A DNA stretch of 64,000 nucleotides from Actinopolymorpha sp. NPDC004070 (GCF_040610475.1 NZ_JBEXMJ010000002.1:155541-219540), one strand, 5' to 3'. Positions 7,606 through 17,119 are shown, numbered from the stretch's first letter. The notes: generated by a model from the sequence alone, not told the origin. A program made the numbers and translations.

Positions 7606-9863
7606 TCAGGACCGAGAAGGAAGTCGAAGGCCGCTTCGAGACCGTCTGGCTGGTCGTCGACGAGGACTCCCTCGACCAGTGGCCGTCCGGCCCGCTCGAC
7701 GTTGTGGGCCGCCCGGCCACCCGCAAGTCCGGCCACGCCCGTGCCCGAGGCGAGGCCACCTACACCGCCGACGTCCGTTTGCCCGGGATGCTGGCCGCCG
7801 CCGTCCTGCGGTCGCCGTACGCCCATGCCCGCGTCCGTCACATCGACCTGTCCCGGGCCCTGCAGGCGCCAGGCGTACGCGGCGCGATCGGCCCCGGCGA
7901 CGCCCCCGAGGTCCAGGCCCTCGCCGGCTACCACGGCGCACCCGTCGCCGCGATCGCCGCCGACAGCGAAGGCCAGGCCCGCGCCGCCCTCAGGCTCATC
8001 GACGTCGACTGGGAGGTTCTGGAACCCGTCCTCGACCCCGACGAGGCCGTACGCCGCGGCCAGCTGACCTCCGAGCCCCGACACTACGAGCGCGGCGACT
8101 TCGACGCGGCTCTGGCCGAGGCCGCCGTCGTGGTCGAGTCGGAGTACCGCACCCAGGTCGTCCTCCACAACTCCCTCGAGACCCACCAGTCGGTGTGTAC
8201 GTGGGAAGGCGACACCCTCGTCGTTCACACGTCCACCCAGGACATCTGGGGCGTGCGCAACGGCGTCTCCCAGGCGCTCGGAATGCCGGCGGACAAGGTT
8301 CGGGTGATCTGCGAATACATGGGCGGCGGCTTCGGTGCCAAGAACGACCCCGGCCACTACACCTTCATCGCCGCCGAACTCGCCAGGCGCACCGGCCGCC
8401 CCGTCCGCTGCGCACTGACCCGCCGCGAGGAGAACCTCGCCGCCGGCAACCGCAACGCCACCATCCAGCGCCTCACCATCGCCGCCCGCCGCGACGGCAC
8501 GATCGTCGCGCTGGGCGGGGAGTTCGTCGCCGCCCTCGGCTGGGGCGGCTGGATGGCCTCCACCGCCGGACCGATGCAGGGCCTGTACGCCTGCCCGAAC
8601 GTCCGGACCGTCGAGTACGCCGCCCGACTCAACACCCCGCCGATGGCGGCGTTCCGCGCACCCGGGTTCGTCGAGGGCACCTTCGGCCTGGAGTGCCTGG
8701 TCGACGAGCTCGCGGTGAAGCTGGAGATGGACCCGCTCGAGATCCGACGCCGCAACTTCTCCCCGGCCGACCCGGCCACCGGCACCGCGTACTCCTCCAA
8801 CAACCTCATGGAGTGCTACGCCCGCGCCGACAAGCACTGGGCCCGCCGCCACGACGTCCGCGCCCGCAGTGAAGGGCCCTGGCGGCGAGGCGTCGGCATG
8901 GCGTCCCAGATCTGGTACGGCGGCGGCGGACCGCCCGCGTACGCGTGGGTGCGGGTCGGCTCCGACGCCCGCGCCACCGTCGTCACCGCGATGCAGGACA
9001 TCGGCACCGGCACCCGTACCGCCATGTCCCAGATCGCCGCGGAGGAGCTGGGCCTGCCGCTGGACAGCGTCGACCTCGTCCTCGGCAACACCGACCGCGG
9101 GCCGTACGCCGTCGCCGCGGCCGGATCCTCCACCACCCCGTCGATGGGTCCCGCGATCCGCTCCGCCGCCGGCGACGCCCGCCGGCAGATCCTCGACATC
9201 GCCGCCCAGCGCTACGACCGCGAGCCCGACCAGCTGACGCTGCGCGGCGGCCGCATCGTGGCCGCCGACGGTGAGTCCTGGCCGACCGAAGAGGTCCTCG
9301 GCCTGCTCGGCGACGCCCAGATCCTCGGCAAGGGCGCGCGTGGCCCGAACCCCACCGGCATGGGGGTGCACACCTTCGGCGTCCAGGTCGCCGAGGTCGC
9401 GGTGGACATCGAGACCGGTGAGGTACGGGTCGAACGCCTCGCCGCGATCCACGACGTCGGCCGCGTCATCAACCCGCTCGGGGCCTCCAGCCAGCTCGAG
9501 GGCGGCGTCATCCAGGGCATCGGGCACACCCTGTCCGAGGAACGCCTGATCGACCCGGCCACCGGGCAGATCCTCACCCAGACGCTGGACGCCTACCGCA
9601 TGCCCACGATCGCCGACGTCCCCGAGATCATCACCGAGCTCGTCGACGTACCCGACCCCAACCTCACCAGCCTCGGCGCCAAGGGACTCGGCGAACCGCC
9701 GATCATCCCGGTCGCCGCCGCGATCGCCAACGCCATCCGCGACGCGACCGGCGCCGACGTCCACGAACTCCCCCTCGACCGCGAGGAGATGCTGCGCGCC
9801 CTCCGCGACGCGGCCGACCGACAAGCAGCGAAGGAACGCCATGAAGCTCCGGCGACTGTCTAG
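7593..9863 (+). CDS. Molybdenum hydroxylase, molybdopterin-binding large subunit
   Basis: 756-residue catalytic subunit of the xanthine dehydrogenase/aldehyde oxidase family. It begins MARLIRTEKEVEGRFETVW, which overlaps the small-subunit gene. The domain order is normal: aldehyde-oxidase a/b hammerhead (VVGRPATRKSGHARARGEAT onward), then molybdopterin domains with EYMGGGFGAKNDPGHYT, PMAAFRAPGFVEGTFGLE and the C-terminal GAKGLGEPPIIPVAAAIANA with the conserved catalytic Glu. The FRAPG motif fits a xanthine-dehydrogenase-like rather than a CO-dehydrogenase active site (no AYRCSFR). The exact substrate is unknown. No maturation genes (XdhC/MocA type) are adjacent. Confidence 0.93.
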   Translation: MARLIRTEKEVEGRFETVWLVVDEDSLDQWPSGPLDVVGRPATRKSGHARARGEATYTADVRLPGMLAAAVLRSPYAHARVRHIDLSRALQAPGVRGAIGPGDAPEVQALAGYHGAPVAAIAADSEGQARAALRLIDVDWEVLEPVLDPDEAVRRGQLTSEPRHYERGDFDAALAEAAVVVESEYRTQVVLHNSLETHQSVCTWEGDTLVVHTSTQDIWGVRNGVSQALGMPADKVRVICEYMGGGFGAKNDPGHYTFIAAELARRTGRPVRCALTRREENLAAGNRNATIQRLTIAARRDGTIVALGGEFVAALGWGGWMASTAGPMQGLYACPNVRTVEYAARLNTPPMAAFRAPGFVEGTFGLECLVDELAVKLEMDPLEIRRRNFSPADPATGTAYSSNNLMECYARADKHWARRHDVRARSEGPWRRGVGMASQIWYGGGGPPAYAWVRVGSDARATVVTAMQDIGTGTRTAMSQIAAEELGLPLDSVDLVLGNTDRGPYAVAAAGSSTTPSMGPAIRSAAGDARRQILDIAAQRYDREPDQLTLRGGRIVAADGESWPTEEVLGLLGDAQILGKGARGPNPTGMGVHTFGVQVAEVAVDIETGEVRVERLAAIHDVGRVINPLGASSQLEGGVIQGIGHTLSEERLIDPATGQILTQTLDAYRMPTIADVPEIITELVDVPDPNLTSLGAKGLGEPPIIPVAAAIANAIRDATGADVHELPLDREEMLRALRDAADRQAAKERHEAPATV

Positions 9864-10746
9864 CCTCGCCGACGCCGAGTCCGGCGAGGCCGGGCTCGGC
9901 AACGGTTCGTTGGCCCTGGCCGGCGGTACGGAGGTCGTCCCGCTGCTGCGCGACGGACTGCTCGCGGCCGACACCCTCGTCGACGTCCGCGGCGTGCTGC
10001 CGCGCGAGATCACGCCGTACGACGGCGGGGTGCGGATCGGTGCGGGTACGACGCTCACGGAGCTGGAACACGCCGACACCGCGGCCCGCGTGCCCGACGC
10101 CCTTCGAGAGGCATGCCGGCTGTCGGCGTCGCCGCAGATCCGCAACATGGGCACCATCGCGGGCAACCTGCTGCAGGCCACCCGCTGCTGGTACTGGCGG
10201 CTCGGGCACGACTGCTGGCTGGCCGGCGGCGAGAAGTGCCTGGCCCGCGACGGACGCAGCGACGAACACGCGGTGTTCGGCAACAGCCGCTGCGCCTCGG
10301 CGCACCCGTCCGACCCGGCCGCGGCGCTGCTCGCGCTGGGAGCGACGGTGCGTACGTCACGGCGGGACCTGCCGATCGCCGACCTGTACCGCCTGCCCAC
10401 CGACGACGACCGGACCGTCACCGCGCTGGAACCCGGCGAGCTGATCCTGGAGATCGACGTACCTCGGCCCGCTGCCAGCACCTACCTGAAGGCGATGGAC
10501 CGCAAGCGGTACGCGTTCGCCCTGGTTGGTGTCGCGGCGGTCCGCTCCGGTGAGTCCGATGAGGTCGGTGAGGATGTGCGGGTCGCGCTCGCCGGGGTCG
10601 CCCCGGTGCCGTGGCTGGTCGAGTCACACAACGGCGATGCGGTCGGCTTCGGCGACGCCACGCCGCTGCCGGGTTCGGCGTACAAGATCGAGCTGGCCCA
10701 GGCGCTGATCCGCCGCGCCAAGGACGCCATCTCCGAGACGGTGTGA
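9841..10746 (+). CDS. Molybdenum hydroxylase FAD-binding subunit (CoxM type)
   Basis: 301-residue FAD subunit that passes electrons from the 2Fe-2S centres to the acceptor. The FAD motifs are LALAGGTEVVPLLRDGL near residue 25 and CRLSASPQIRNMGTIAGNLL near residue 100. An additional cysteine-containing stretch (RCWYWRLGHDCWLAGGEKCL) recalls members such as the 4-hydroxybenzoyl-CoA reductase beta subunit, which bind an extra cluster there. Whether a cluster is bound here is inference. The gene overlaps the large-subunit gene by 23 nt and ends the operon just before a strong hairpin. Confidence 0.92.
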   Translation: MKLRRLSSLADAESGEAGLGNGSLALAGGTEVVPLLRDGLLAADTLVDVRGVLPREITPYDGGVRIGAGTTLTELEHADTAARVPDALREACRLSASPQIRNMGTIAGNLLQATRCWYWRLGHDCWLAGGEKCLARDGRSDEHAVFGNSRCASAHPSDPAAALLALGATVRTSRRDLPIADLYRLPTDDDRTVTALEPGELILEIDVPRPAASTYLKAMDRKRYAFALVGVAAVRSGESDEVGEDVRVALAGVAPVPWLVESHNGDAVGFGDATPLPGSAYKIELAQALIRRAKDAISETV

Positions 10747-10752
10747 TTGCCC

Positions 10753-10778
10753 GCGGACGGCGCTCCGGCGCCGCCCGC
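10753..10778. terminator. GC-rich hairpin between convergent genes
   Basis: GCGGACGGCGC and GGCGCCGCCCGC can pair over 10 or more base pairs around a tiny loop, 6 bases after the FAD-subunit stop. The phospholipase gene converges from the other side. There is no T-run, as is typical of high-GC terminators, so a bidirectional terminator is likely but not proven. Confidence 0.55.
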
Positions 10779-10852
10779 AAGGGCGCGGCCGGGGGTCGAG
10801 GCGTGGAGGACCACCTTGCTTTACCCGGAACTCTACGCGTGGGCGGTGCCAG

Positions 10853-12508
10853 TCAGAAGGTGTGTGACCGGCGCAGGCGCCGCGGGCGGCCGTCGGGGTC
10901 GGCGACAGTGCGGTACGCCAGGCCGGCCCACCTCATGGTCGCCGGCGAAAGCCGCGGCAGCTGGTAGGGGCGCAGCCGGCCGGGTGGCCGCGAGCCGGTG
11001 CGTTCGCCGTCGTGCCAGTGCTGCAGTCGCTGCGCCGCTTCGGCGAAGGCGGCGAAGAACGACCCGGGATCGATCAGGTCGGCATCGTCACCGGGGTCGC
11101 GGTCGAGGTGTTCGCGGGCGAGTTCCAGACGAAGGTCGCGGGCGAAGACGCGGGCGCCGTCACCGTAACGATCCAGTACGCGCGGTTCGCGGCAGTCTCG
11201 GACCTGGTCGATCACCGCACAGGACAGCTCTGAGTCGTGGGTCCAGGAGCGGCGGTTGAAGTTGTCGGAGCCGACCGAGGCCCACACGTCGTCGATCACG
11301 CACACTTTGGCGTGGACGTACACCGGGGTGTCGTGGTGGTTCTCGATCCCGTACACCCCGACGCGACCCGGAGCGGCCGCGTTGAGCAGGTCGAGCGCCT
11401 GCTGGCGTCCGACCAGGTTCATCGGAAGGCTCACCCGGCCGTCCTGGTCGGGGTGGTGGGGGATCACCGCGACCAGCAACAGGTCGGGGTTGGCGGCGAG
11501 CGCGTCGGCGAAACAGGAGGCCACCTCATCCGACCACAGGTACTGGTCTTCGACGTAGACGAGCCGGCGCGCACGGGCGAGGACCTTCCGATAACCGCGG
11601 GCGACACTGCGTTCCCCGTCCGGAGCGAACGGGTAGCGGGGGCGCCGCGCGGGATAGGTGCGCAGCACCTGCACCAGATGGGTGCCCGCCGGCGACGGGT
11701 CGGACGGCTGCGCAGGAAGGGTGGACGGGTCGTCATCGTCGTCGCGCCGCAGTGCGTCGGCCACCCGGTAGGCGGGGTTGAGGCTGACCGGCGTGCGGTC
11801 GTTCCAGCGTTCGCGAAAACTGAACTCCAGATCCCCTACCGCCGGCCCGTGGATCTCCAGTTGGATGTCGTGCCACGGTGGCCGGGGTCCGTACACATCG
11901 CTCATCGGCTGCCGCTGCGGGTCGCCATGGTGGTCGCTGGTGTCGCGCCGGCTGTGGCACAGGTCGATCCCGCCGGCGAACGCCACGTCCCGCTCGGGGT
12001 GCCGGACGTGCCGGACGACGACGAACTTCTGATGGTGAGACCCGCCCGGACGCACCCGCATGTCGCGGATGCATTCCCCGCCCGCGGCGTTGATGTCCTC
12101 GCCCAGATACCGGTTCTCGTCCGCGCTGAACGCCAACCGGTCCCAGTGCGAACGCCAGATGAGCCCCTTGACGATCACACCGCGGCCGGCGGCCTCACAC
12201 AGCACGCGCGCCACCTCGGCGCCCTGTTCGTCGAGACGCTGGTCGGGGTCGCCACGCCAGTCGGTGAACATGATGACGTCCCCGGCCTCGGTGGCAGTGA
12301 CGACCTCGACCAGCCGGGCGAAGTAGGTCGCGCCGTGCACCAGCGGCGTGACCGTGTTCCCGCCGGACCACGCCGTCGTCCCATCGCCGCGGCGCCGGTC
12401 GAGTTCGGTGGCGTCGTTGCCCCGCTCGTCCGCGGTGAGAAACCACTCCAGGTCTGTCACCGGCGCAAGGTAACACCAGTGACGCGGCCGCCGGTCCGGC
12501 TCCTGCAT
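10853..12508 (-). CDS. Phospholipase D-like protein (two HKD motifs)
   Basis: About 551 residues with both PLD catalytic motifs. The first is HHQKFVVVRH followed by AFAGGIDLCHSRRDT. The second is HAKVCVIDDVWASVGSDNF followed by NRRSWTHDSE. Members hydrolyse phosphodiesters through a phosphohistidine intermediate; lipid head-group release or transfer is likely. No signal peptide is seen. The start is uncertain: ATG at 12508, or a GTG at 12460 (VTDLEWFLTADERGND) where homology to related proteins begins. Neither has a clear ribosome site. It stands alone, convergent with the molybdenum enzyme operon. Confidence 0.85.
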   Translation of the reverse strand: MQEPDRRPRHWCYLAPVTDLEWFLTADERGNDATELDRRRGDGTTAWSGGNTVTPLVHGATYFARLVEVVTATEAGDVIMFTDWRGDPDQRLDEQGAEVARVLCEAAGRGVIVKGLIWRSHWDRLAFSADENRYLGEDINAAGGECIRDMRVRPGGSHHQKFVVVRHVRHPERDVAFAGGIDLCHSRRDTSDHHGDPQRQPMSDVYGPRPPWHDIQLEIHGPAVGDLEFSFRERWNDRTPVSLNPAYRVADALRRDDDDDPSTLPAQPSDPSPAGTHLVQVLRTYPARRPRYPFAPDGERSVARGYRKVLARARRLVYVEDQYLWSDEVASCFADALAANPDLLLVAVIPHHPDQDGRVSLPMNLVGRQQALDLLNAAAPGRVGVYGIENHHDTPVYVHAKVCVIDDVWASVGSDNFNRRSWTHDSELSCAVIDQVRDCREPRVLDRYGDGARVFARDLRLELAREHLDRDPGDDADLIDPGSFFAAFAEAAQRLQHWHDGERTGSRPPGRLRPYQLPRLSPATMRWAGLAYRTVADPDGRPRRLRRSHTF

Positions 12509-12625
12509 GAACGACGGCTGGCTGCGCGGGAGGGCTACATCGAGGAGTACGCACCGTAGTTCACCCGCCACCAAGGGGAGTCGACACCGAAGGGCGTCAA
12601 CCGCCGCTTCGACGGAGGCCGAGAC

Positions 12626-12985
12626 GATGATCGAGACGACGGCTTCCTACCGCGGCCCGTGTACGTCGTACGGCGAGTCCGCGACACTCGGCAACGGGCG
12701 GCTCACGGCGTACCCGCAAGCCGAGCACGGCGTACCCACGGCAGTTGGGTTGGTGTTCCCCGCGCGCACGTTGCAGGGTCTCCCAGCGAGCCCGCCGACC
12801 GATGGCAAGTGGTGCTACGACAAGGACGGCAACGGAAGCGTCGACCCGATGACCGAGTGCGCGAACGGAACCCGCACGGGCACGCACCACCTCTTGTCTA
12901 CGACCTGCCGCATTTCGACATCCACTTCTACATGAACGCCGAGTCCGAACGGCTGAAGATCGGGACGGGGCCGTGCGAACCACCT
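12626..12985 (+). pseudogene. TTHB210-like/DUF5602 domain protein, frameshifted with internal loss
   Basis: A good start (GGAGG before ATG 12626) leads into SATLGNGRLTAYPQAEHGVP, TAVGLVFPARTLQGLPASPP and CYDKDGNGSVDPMTECANG, typical of the TTHB210-like domain. At about 12870 the frame changes and the conserved end follows in another frame: NPHGHAPPLVYDLPHFDIHF, YMNAESERL and GTGPCEPP. About 25 residues normally lie between the two blocks. No signal peptide remains. The gene is not functional in its present form unless the frame is restored. Confidence 0.6.
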
Positions 12986-13014
12986 CGTCGACAGGACAGG
13001 ACCGGAGTTCCACG

Positions 13015-14043
13015 TCAGTTCCCGGGAACTACGACCGTCTTCAGCCCCACCCCTTCCTCCGCGGCGACAAGAGCTTCCCGGAAGTCGGCGAGAGCCACCT
13101 GTCTGGTCACCAGCGGAGCGAGCGTTACCAACCTCCGTTCGATCAGCGTGATCGCATGGTTCCAAGACGGCGGGGTGGAGGCGAAGCCACTGCTGATGGT
13201 CAGCTCCTTGTAGAGCACCTGGTCGAACGGGAGGGTCACGTCGCGTCCGAAGATCCCGATCTGCACGTACTTGGCGCCTCGGCGGGCGGCACGGAAGGCG
13301 GCTGCCGCGCCCGGGGCGCTCCCCGAGCATTCGAGGACCACGTCGAAGGAGCTCTCCTCCGCTGTTCCGACGGTGGTGTTGATGCCGAGGCTCTCGGCAA
13401 CGGCGAGCCGTTCCGCGTCTTTCGGCAGACCAGCGAGGGTCACCGCACCGCCCTGCGCCTTCGCCACCTGGGCGGCGAGCTGCCCCATTGCGCCCGGCCC
13501 GGTGACGAAGACCTTGTCCCCGGCACTGACCACCGGCGGCTCCATCAGGCACTGCGCAATGCAGGCCAACGGCTCTGAGAGAACCCCGTCGTACTCGCCC
13601 AGCCACTCCGGCAGGGCGTGCAGGTTGATGACCGGCATCACCACGTAATCGGCGAATCCGCCGTTCTCGAACGAGCCGAGCGACCGGCGGTACGGGCACA
13701 GGTTGCGGCGGCCGGCTCGGCACATGTGGCAGCGTTCACAGGTGGAGAAGTAGGTCTCGCAGGCTACACGCTGCCCGACCCAGCTCCCGTCCTCCACAGC
13801 GCCGACCTCGACAACCCGGCCGAGGATCTCGTGGCCCATGACCACGGGCGCCTCGTAACCGTACTCGTCGTGCGCGACGTGCACGTCGGTGCCGCAAATT
13901 CCGGTAGCGATGATCTGTACGCGTGCGAAACCGGTCGGTGCCTGCGGGACGGGCACCGTTGTCACGATGACGTTGTCGGGCCCGGGGCCCTTCTTCACGA
14001 CCGCCTGCATGGTTTCAGCTGTGACCGGCAGTGTGGTTGTCAC
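13015..14043 (-). CDS. Zinc-dependent medium-chain alcohol dehydrogenase
   Basis: 342-residue MDR dehydrogenase of the sorbitol/threonine dehydrogenase branch, which oxidises a secondary alcohol or polyol with NAD(P). Catalytic zinc ligands are Cys50 (GICGTDVHV) and His71-Glu72 (VMGHEILGRVVEVG). Structural zinc is held by Cys102, 105, 108 and 116 (CERCHMCRAGRRNLC). The nucleotide fold is at VFVTGPGAMGQLAAQVAKAQ. The GTG start at 14043 is chosen because AAGGAGAGG lies 6 nt upstream, although the frame stays open much further back. It is a single gene. The substrate cannot be read from the sequence. Confidence 0.9.
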   Translation of the reverse strand: MTTTLPVTAETMQAVVKKGPGPDNVIVTTVPVPQAPTGFARVQIIATGICGTDVHVAHDEYGYEAPVVMGHEILGRVVEVGAVEDGSWVGQRVACETYFSTCERCHMCRAGRRNLCPYRRSLGSFENGGFADYVVMPVINLHALPEWLGEYDGVLSEPLACIAQCLMEPPVVSAGDKVFVTGPGAMGQLAAQVAKAQGGAVTLAGLPKDAERLAVAESLGINTTVGTAEESSFDVVLECSGSAPGAAAAFRAARRGAKYVQIGIFGRDVTLPFDQVLYKELTISSGFASTPPSWNHAITLIERRLVTLAPLVTRQVALADFREALVAAEEGVGLKTVVVPGN

Positions 14044-14627
14044 GGTGTCCTCTCCTTCGAGCGGGGGTTGGATATCAGTTCCGCGGGAAGCCGAGGTTGA
14101 TGCCGCCACTCGGCCTGGATGCAGCGAACCTTCACGAGGAGGGGGCCACCGGACTGCGCCGGGCCCGCCCGCCGACTCAACCACACCGCTACCTGCCGTC
14201 CGCCGCAGGCGCCCCGAAGGGGCGGATGTCGGCCATGGGCACGCCAACCGACGCTGCCGACACGGCGGACCCGCATTCCGCATGCGGTCGCGCCGGCTGA
14301 TTTCCAACAGGCGCCACGTCGGCCGGGCAGTGAACTTAGGAGCGGGCAAGGCCGACGCATTTGGACGGGGACGCCGGCGATCGGTGCTGGCGCAGACTGG
14401 AGACCACGATCGCGGCACGTCCTGTTGGCGTCGCCCTGCCGCCGCTACCCTCACCGCATGCGCTGGCGGCCGGCGGTGTGCGCGGTGGCGAGAACGGCAC
14501 TCATGGCGGGTCGTTCGGTGGTCGACAACGGGCTGGCGGTACGGACGGGATCGAGGACGTGCGCCGCACTCCCTCACAGCCCGGACGGAGCGACAGTTCG
14601 CCGCGATCGATCGAGGAGAGAGACCAG
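14044..14627. other. Intergenic stretch without a recognised gene
   Basis: This divergent region between the dehydrogenase and the acyl-CoA synthetase contains only open frames that look like GC-bias shadows. It should hold the promoters of both genes; the ribosome sites at its two ends (AAGGAGAGG and GAGGAGAGAG) are clear. No repeat or RNA gene is seen. Confidence 0.5.
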
Positions 14628-16235
14628 ATGCTGGGGCAGATGTCGGACCACCCGCTGACACTCGTCCACGCGTTCAACCGCGCCGAGCGGCTGTTCGCCG
14701 AGAAGACGATCACGACGCTGACAGCGACCGGGCGGGAGCGGCAGACCTACGGCGAGTGGGCGCGACGGACGCGCCGGCTCGGCGGGGCGCTCGACGCGCT
14801 CGGCCTCGCGCCCGGCGCGCGCGTCGGCACGTTCGCGTGGAACAGCGCGCGCCACCTGGAGCTGTACTTCGCGGTCCCGTGCAGCGGGCGCGTGCTGCAC
14901 ACACTGAACATCCGCCTGTTCCCCGAGCAGGTGACCTACGTCGTCAACCACGCCGAGGACGAGGTCGTATTCGTCGACCGCTCGCTGGCCGCGACGCTGC
15001 TGCCGCTGATCGCGGACGCCCCGTCGGTGCGCCACGTGGTCGTGATGGACGACGGCGCCGGCGAGGTGCCGGCCGACGATCGCATCGTCGACTACGAGGC
15101 GCTGATCGGCGCGTCCCCGGCCATCGACTTCCACATCGACGACGAGAACCAGGCCGCGGCCATGTGCTACACGAGTGGGACGACCGGCCACCCCAAGGGA
15201 GTCGTCTACTCCCACCGCTCGACGGTGCTGCACTCGCTCGGCGTGATGCTGGCCGACACGCTCGGCGTCAGCGAGCGGGACACGATCCTGCCGATCGTCC
15301 CGATGTTCCACGCCAACGCCTGGGGCCTGCCGTACGCGGCCGCGATGGCCGGCAGCGCGCTCGCGTTCCCCGGGCCGCAGATGAGCCCGGCGGCGATCGC
15401 CGAGCTGATCGAGCGCGAGCGCGTCACCTTGGCCGCCGGCGTGCCGACGATCTGGGCGGGCGCGCTCGACGAGCTGCACGGCCGCGACCTCTCCGCGCTG
15501 CGGGCCGTCGTCTGCGGTGGGTCGGCCGTACCGCAGGCGCTGTCGGAGGCCTACGAGCGGCGGCTCGGCCTGCCGATCCTGCAGGCGTGGGGCATGACCG
15601 AGACGAGCCCCGTCGCCTCCGTGTGCACGATCAAGAGCACGCTTGCCGACCTGCCCGCGGACGAGCTGGGGCGCCTGCGGGCGAGCCAGGGCATGCCCAT
15701 GCCGCTGGTGGAGGCGCGCATCGTCGAACCGGGGACGACGCACGAGGTGGCGTGGAACGGCAGCGACCACGGCGAGCTGGAGGTCGTCGGGCCGTGGATC
15801 GCGGCCTCCTACTACGGTGCCGAGAGCGACCATGGAACCTCGTTCACCGGGGACGGCTGGCTGCGGACCGGCGACGTCGCCACGATCTCCCCCGACGGAT
15901 ACATCCGGCTCGTCGACCGCACCAAGGACCTCGTGAAGTCCGGCGGCGAGTGGATCTCCTCCGTCGAGCTGGAGAACGCGATCATGGCCCACCCCGCGGT
16001 GCTGGAGGCGGCGGTGATCGCGGTGCCCGACGAGTGGTGGGGCGAGCGCCCACTGGCCTGCGTGGTCCGCGCGGACGAGCACGCGCTGACCGCGGACGAC
16101 CTCCGCGCGTTCCTGTCGTCGCGCGTCGCACACTGGTGGATCCCCGAGCGGGTCGAGTTCATCGACGAGGTCCCCAAGACCTCGGTCGGGAAGTTCTCCA
16201 AGAAGACGCTGCGGGAGCGGTTCGGGGCGGGCTGA
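14628..16235 (+). CDS. Fatty acyl-CoA synthetase (AMP-binding)
   Basis: 535-residue ANL-family adenylating enzyme, which activates a medium- or long-chain fatty acid to its acyl-CoA through an acyl-AMP. P-loop-like motif YTSGTTGHPKGVVYSHRS is at about residue 180. WGMTETSPV follows near 325. The hinge region is DGWLRTGDVATISPDGYIRL and VDRTKDLVKSGGEWISS, and the catalytic Lys of A10 is in TSVGKFSKK close to the C-terminus. This is the layout of the AlkK-like subgroup. The ATG at 14628 follows GAGGAGAGAG; the frame is open upstream but the homology starts here. Two hairpins follow the stop. Confidence 0.93.
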   Translation: MLGQMSDHPLTLVHAFNRAERLFAEKTITTLTATGRERQTYGEWARRTRRLGGALDALGLAPGARVGTFAWNSARHLELYFAVPCSGRVLHTLNIRLFPEQVTYVVNHAEDEVVFVDRSLAATLLPLIADAPSVRHVVVMDDGAGEVPADDRIVDYEALIGASPAIDFHIDDENQAAAMCYTSGTTGHPKGVVYSHRSTVLHSLGVMLADTLGVSERDTILPIVPMFHANAWGLPYAAAMAGSALAFPGPQMSPAAIAELIERERVTLAAGVPTIWAGALDELHGRDLSALRAVVCGGSAVPQALSEAYERRLGLPILQAWGMTETSPVASVCTIKSTLADLPADELGRLRASQGMPMPLVEARIVEPGTTHEVAWNGSDHGELEVVGPWIAASYYGAESDHGTSFTGDGWLRTGDVATISPDGYIRLVDRTKDLVKSGGEWISSVELENAIMAHPAVLEAAVIAVPDEWWGERPLACVVRADEHALTADDLRAFLSSRVAHWWIPERVEFIDEVPKTSVGKFSKKTLRERFGAG

Positions 16236-16262
16236 AGCCCGCGGCGCTCGCCGTCGGCGAGC
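16227..16262 (+). terminator. Tandem hairpins at the end of the acyl-CoA synthetase gene
   Basis: The first stem is GCGGGC-TGAA-GCCCGC (16227-16242), which contains the gene's TGA in its loop. The second is GCTCGCCG-T-CGGCGAGC (16246-16262), a perfect 8-bp stem. Two adjacent stems after a stop codon suggest a transcription terminator, with no T-run. Confidence 0.5.
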
Positions 16263-16470
16263 AGCTCGGCCTGGTGGAAGTCGTCGACGGTGGCCATCCA
16301 TCGCTGCCGTTGTCGCCGGCCGCCCGGTGTTCATCTACAACGCCGGGACGGACATGACGTGCCTCCGCGTCGCGTTCGACGCCCACGAAACCGCCACCAG
16401 GGACACGTACCCGAAGCTCGATACCCCGCCGGGAGAGCTACCGGCCTACGTGCGGCGGCGGAGGCGGGGA

Positions 16471-16730
16471 TAGGGCCTACTACATCCGTTTTCGTCCCGG
16501 CCTCATGTGGGAAGGGAAGTGCGCATGAGATTGTCGATGCGAGCCAAAGTGATCGCCCTGGTCGTGCTGGCCGTTCTCGGCGCCGGGGCTGTCGTGGCGT
16601 TCCGGACGGTGGGGTCCAGCGAGGACCAGTGCGACAAGCCGCTCAGCGAGCGCGTGGGCGGATGGGCCTGCTACGAACCTGACCCGGACCACGAGTTCGG
16701 CGTGTCGCGGTAGCCCAGGACGGCGCAGCA
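16471..16730. repeat. Duplicated cassette, copy 1
   Basis: About 255 bases that recur at 26946-27199 with few changes. The match starts at TAGGGCCTACTACATCC, covers the 54-base leader and the whole small membrane-protein gene, and ends about 18 bases after its stop (AGCCCAGGACGGCGCAGC versus AGCCCAGAACGGTGCAGC). Both copies have the same orientation. Confidence 0.85.
16525..16713 (+). CDS. Small membrane-anchored protein with two extracytoplasmic cysteines (copy 1)
   Basis: 62 codons from ATG 16525 (GGGAAGGGAAG ribosome site); a start at 16507 is possible. It has a basic N-terminus (MRLSMRAK), one hydrophobic segment (VIALVVLAVLGAGAVVAF), then an outside tail with two cysteines in DQCDKPLSERVGGWACYEPD. 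The second copy at 27.0 kb keeps the cysteines and the GGWACY core. It differs by an in-frame 6-base deletion and by substitutions that are about half silent, which indicates a real, selected protein. I recognise no family. A disulfide-stabilised small surface protein is the most that can be said. Confidence 0.65.
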   Translation: MRLSMRAKVIALVVLAVLGAGAVVAFRTVGSSEDQCDKPLSERVGGWACYEPDPDHEFGVSR

Positions 16731-17119
16731 GGTAGGCGTGTGGCGGCCATCTGTGGGGCGCCGTCGCCAAGTTGCAGGATCCGTCCCCGCTTCGCCAGCA
16801 GCGCGGCGATCGAGCGCGGGTCGGCCGGGCCACGCCGACATCTAGGACCGTGGTCAACCGGGTCATCACGATCGCCGAGTCCTGGGTCGCGAACTTGGCC
16901 CAGTCGACGGCTCGCGCGACAGCGGTTCTCGGCCGGACAATTCACCCTTCCGTCAGAGCAGAGACATGCGAGGGTTGCGGAAGGTGTTTGATCACGGACG
17001 GTGCCCGCGAACAGGCTTCGCGTGAGTAGCCTGGCAGAAAGCGCGTAGCGCGGATGTTCCCAGACCACCTCATACGGCGGGGACGTTGGGAATGACCTGC
17101 CGGTGCGCAGGAGGCCTCA
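16731..17119. other. Intergenic stretch without a recognised gene
   Basis: No open frame here has a convincing start and family match. Minus-strand residues such as RSIAALLAKRGRILQLGDGA may be a worn-out coding fragment, but I cannot place it. The ribosome site GGAGG of the next gene lies at its right end. Confidence 0.4.

Noticed and set aside
7563..10481. Minus-strand open frame of 972 codons opposite the molybdenum hydroxylase genes
   Set aside because: It is antisense to three confident genes; Gly/Asp/Val-rich composition is the mirror of their codon bias.
11237..12559. Plus-strand frame of 440 codons over the phospholipase D-like gene
   Set aside because: The opposite strand carries both HKD motifs; this frame is its Val/Asp/Gly-rich shadow.
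13889..16357. Plus-strand frame of 822 codons over the acyl-CoA synthetase
   Set aside because: It shares the DNA of a confident gene in another frame and gives Arg/Ala-rich noise.
16263..16470. Short plus-strand run RPVFIYNAGTDMTCLRVAFD as a gene fragment
   Set aside because: It may be a coding relic, but I could not assign it to a family and it lacks a start.
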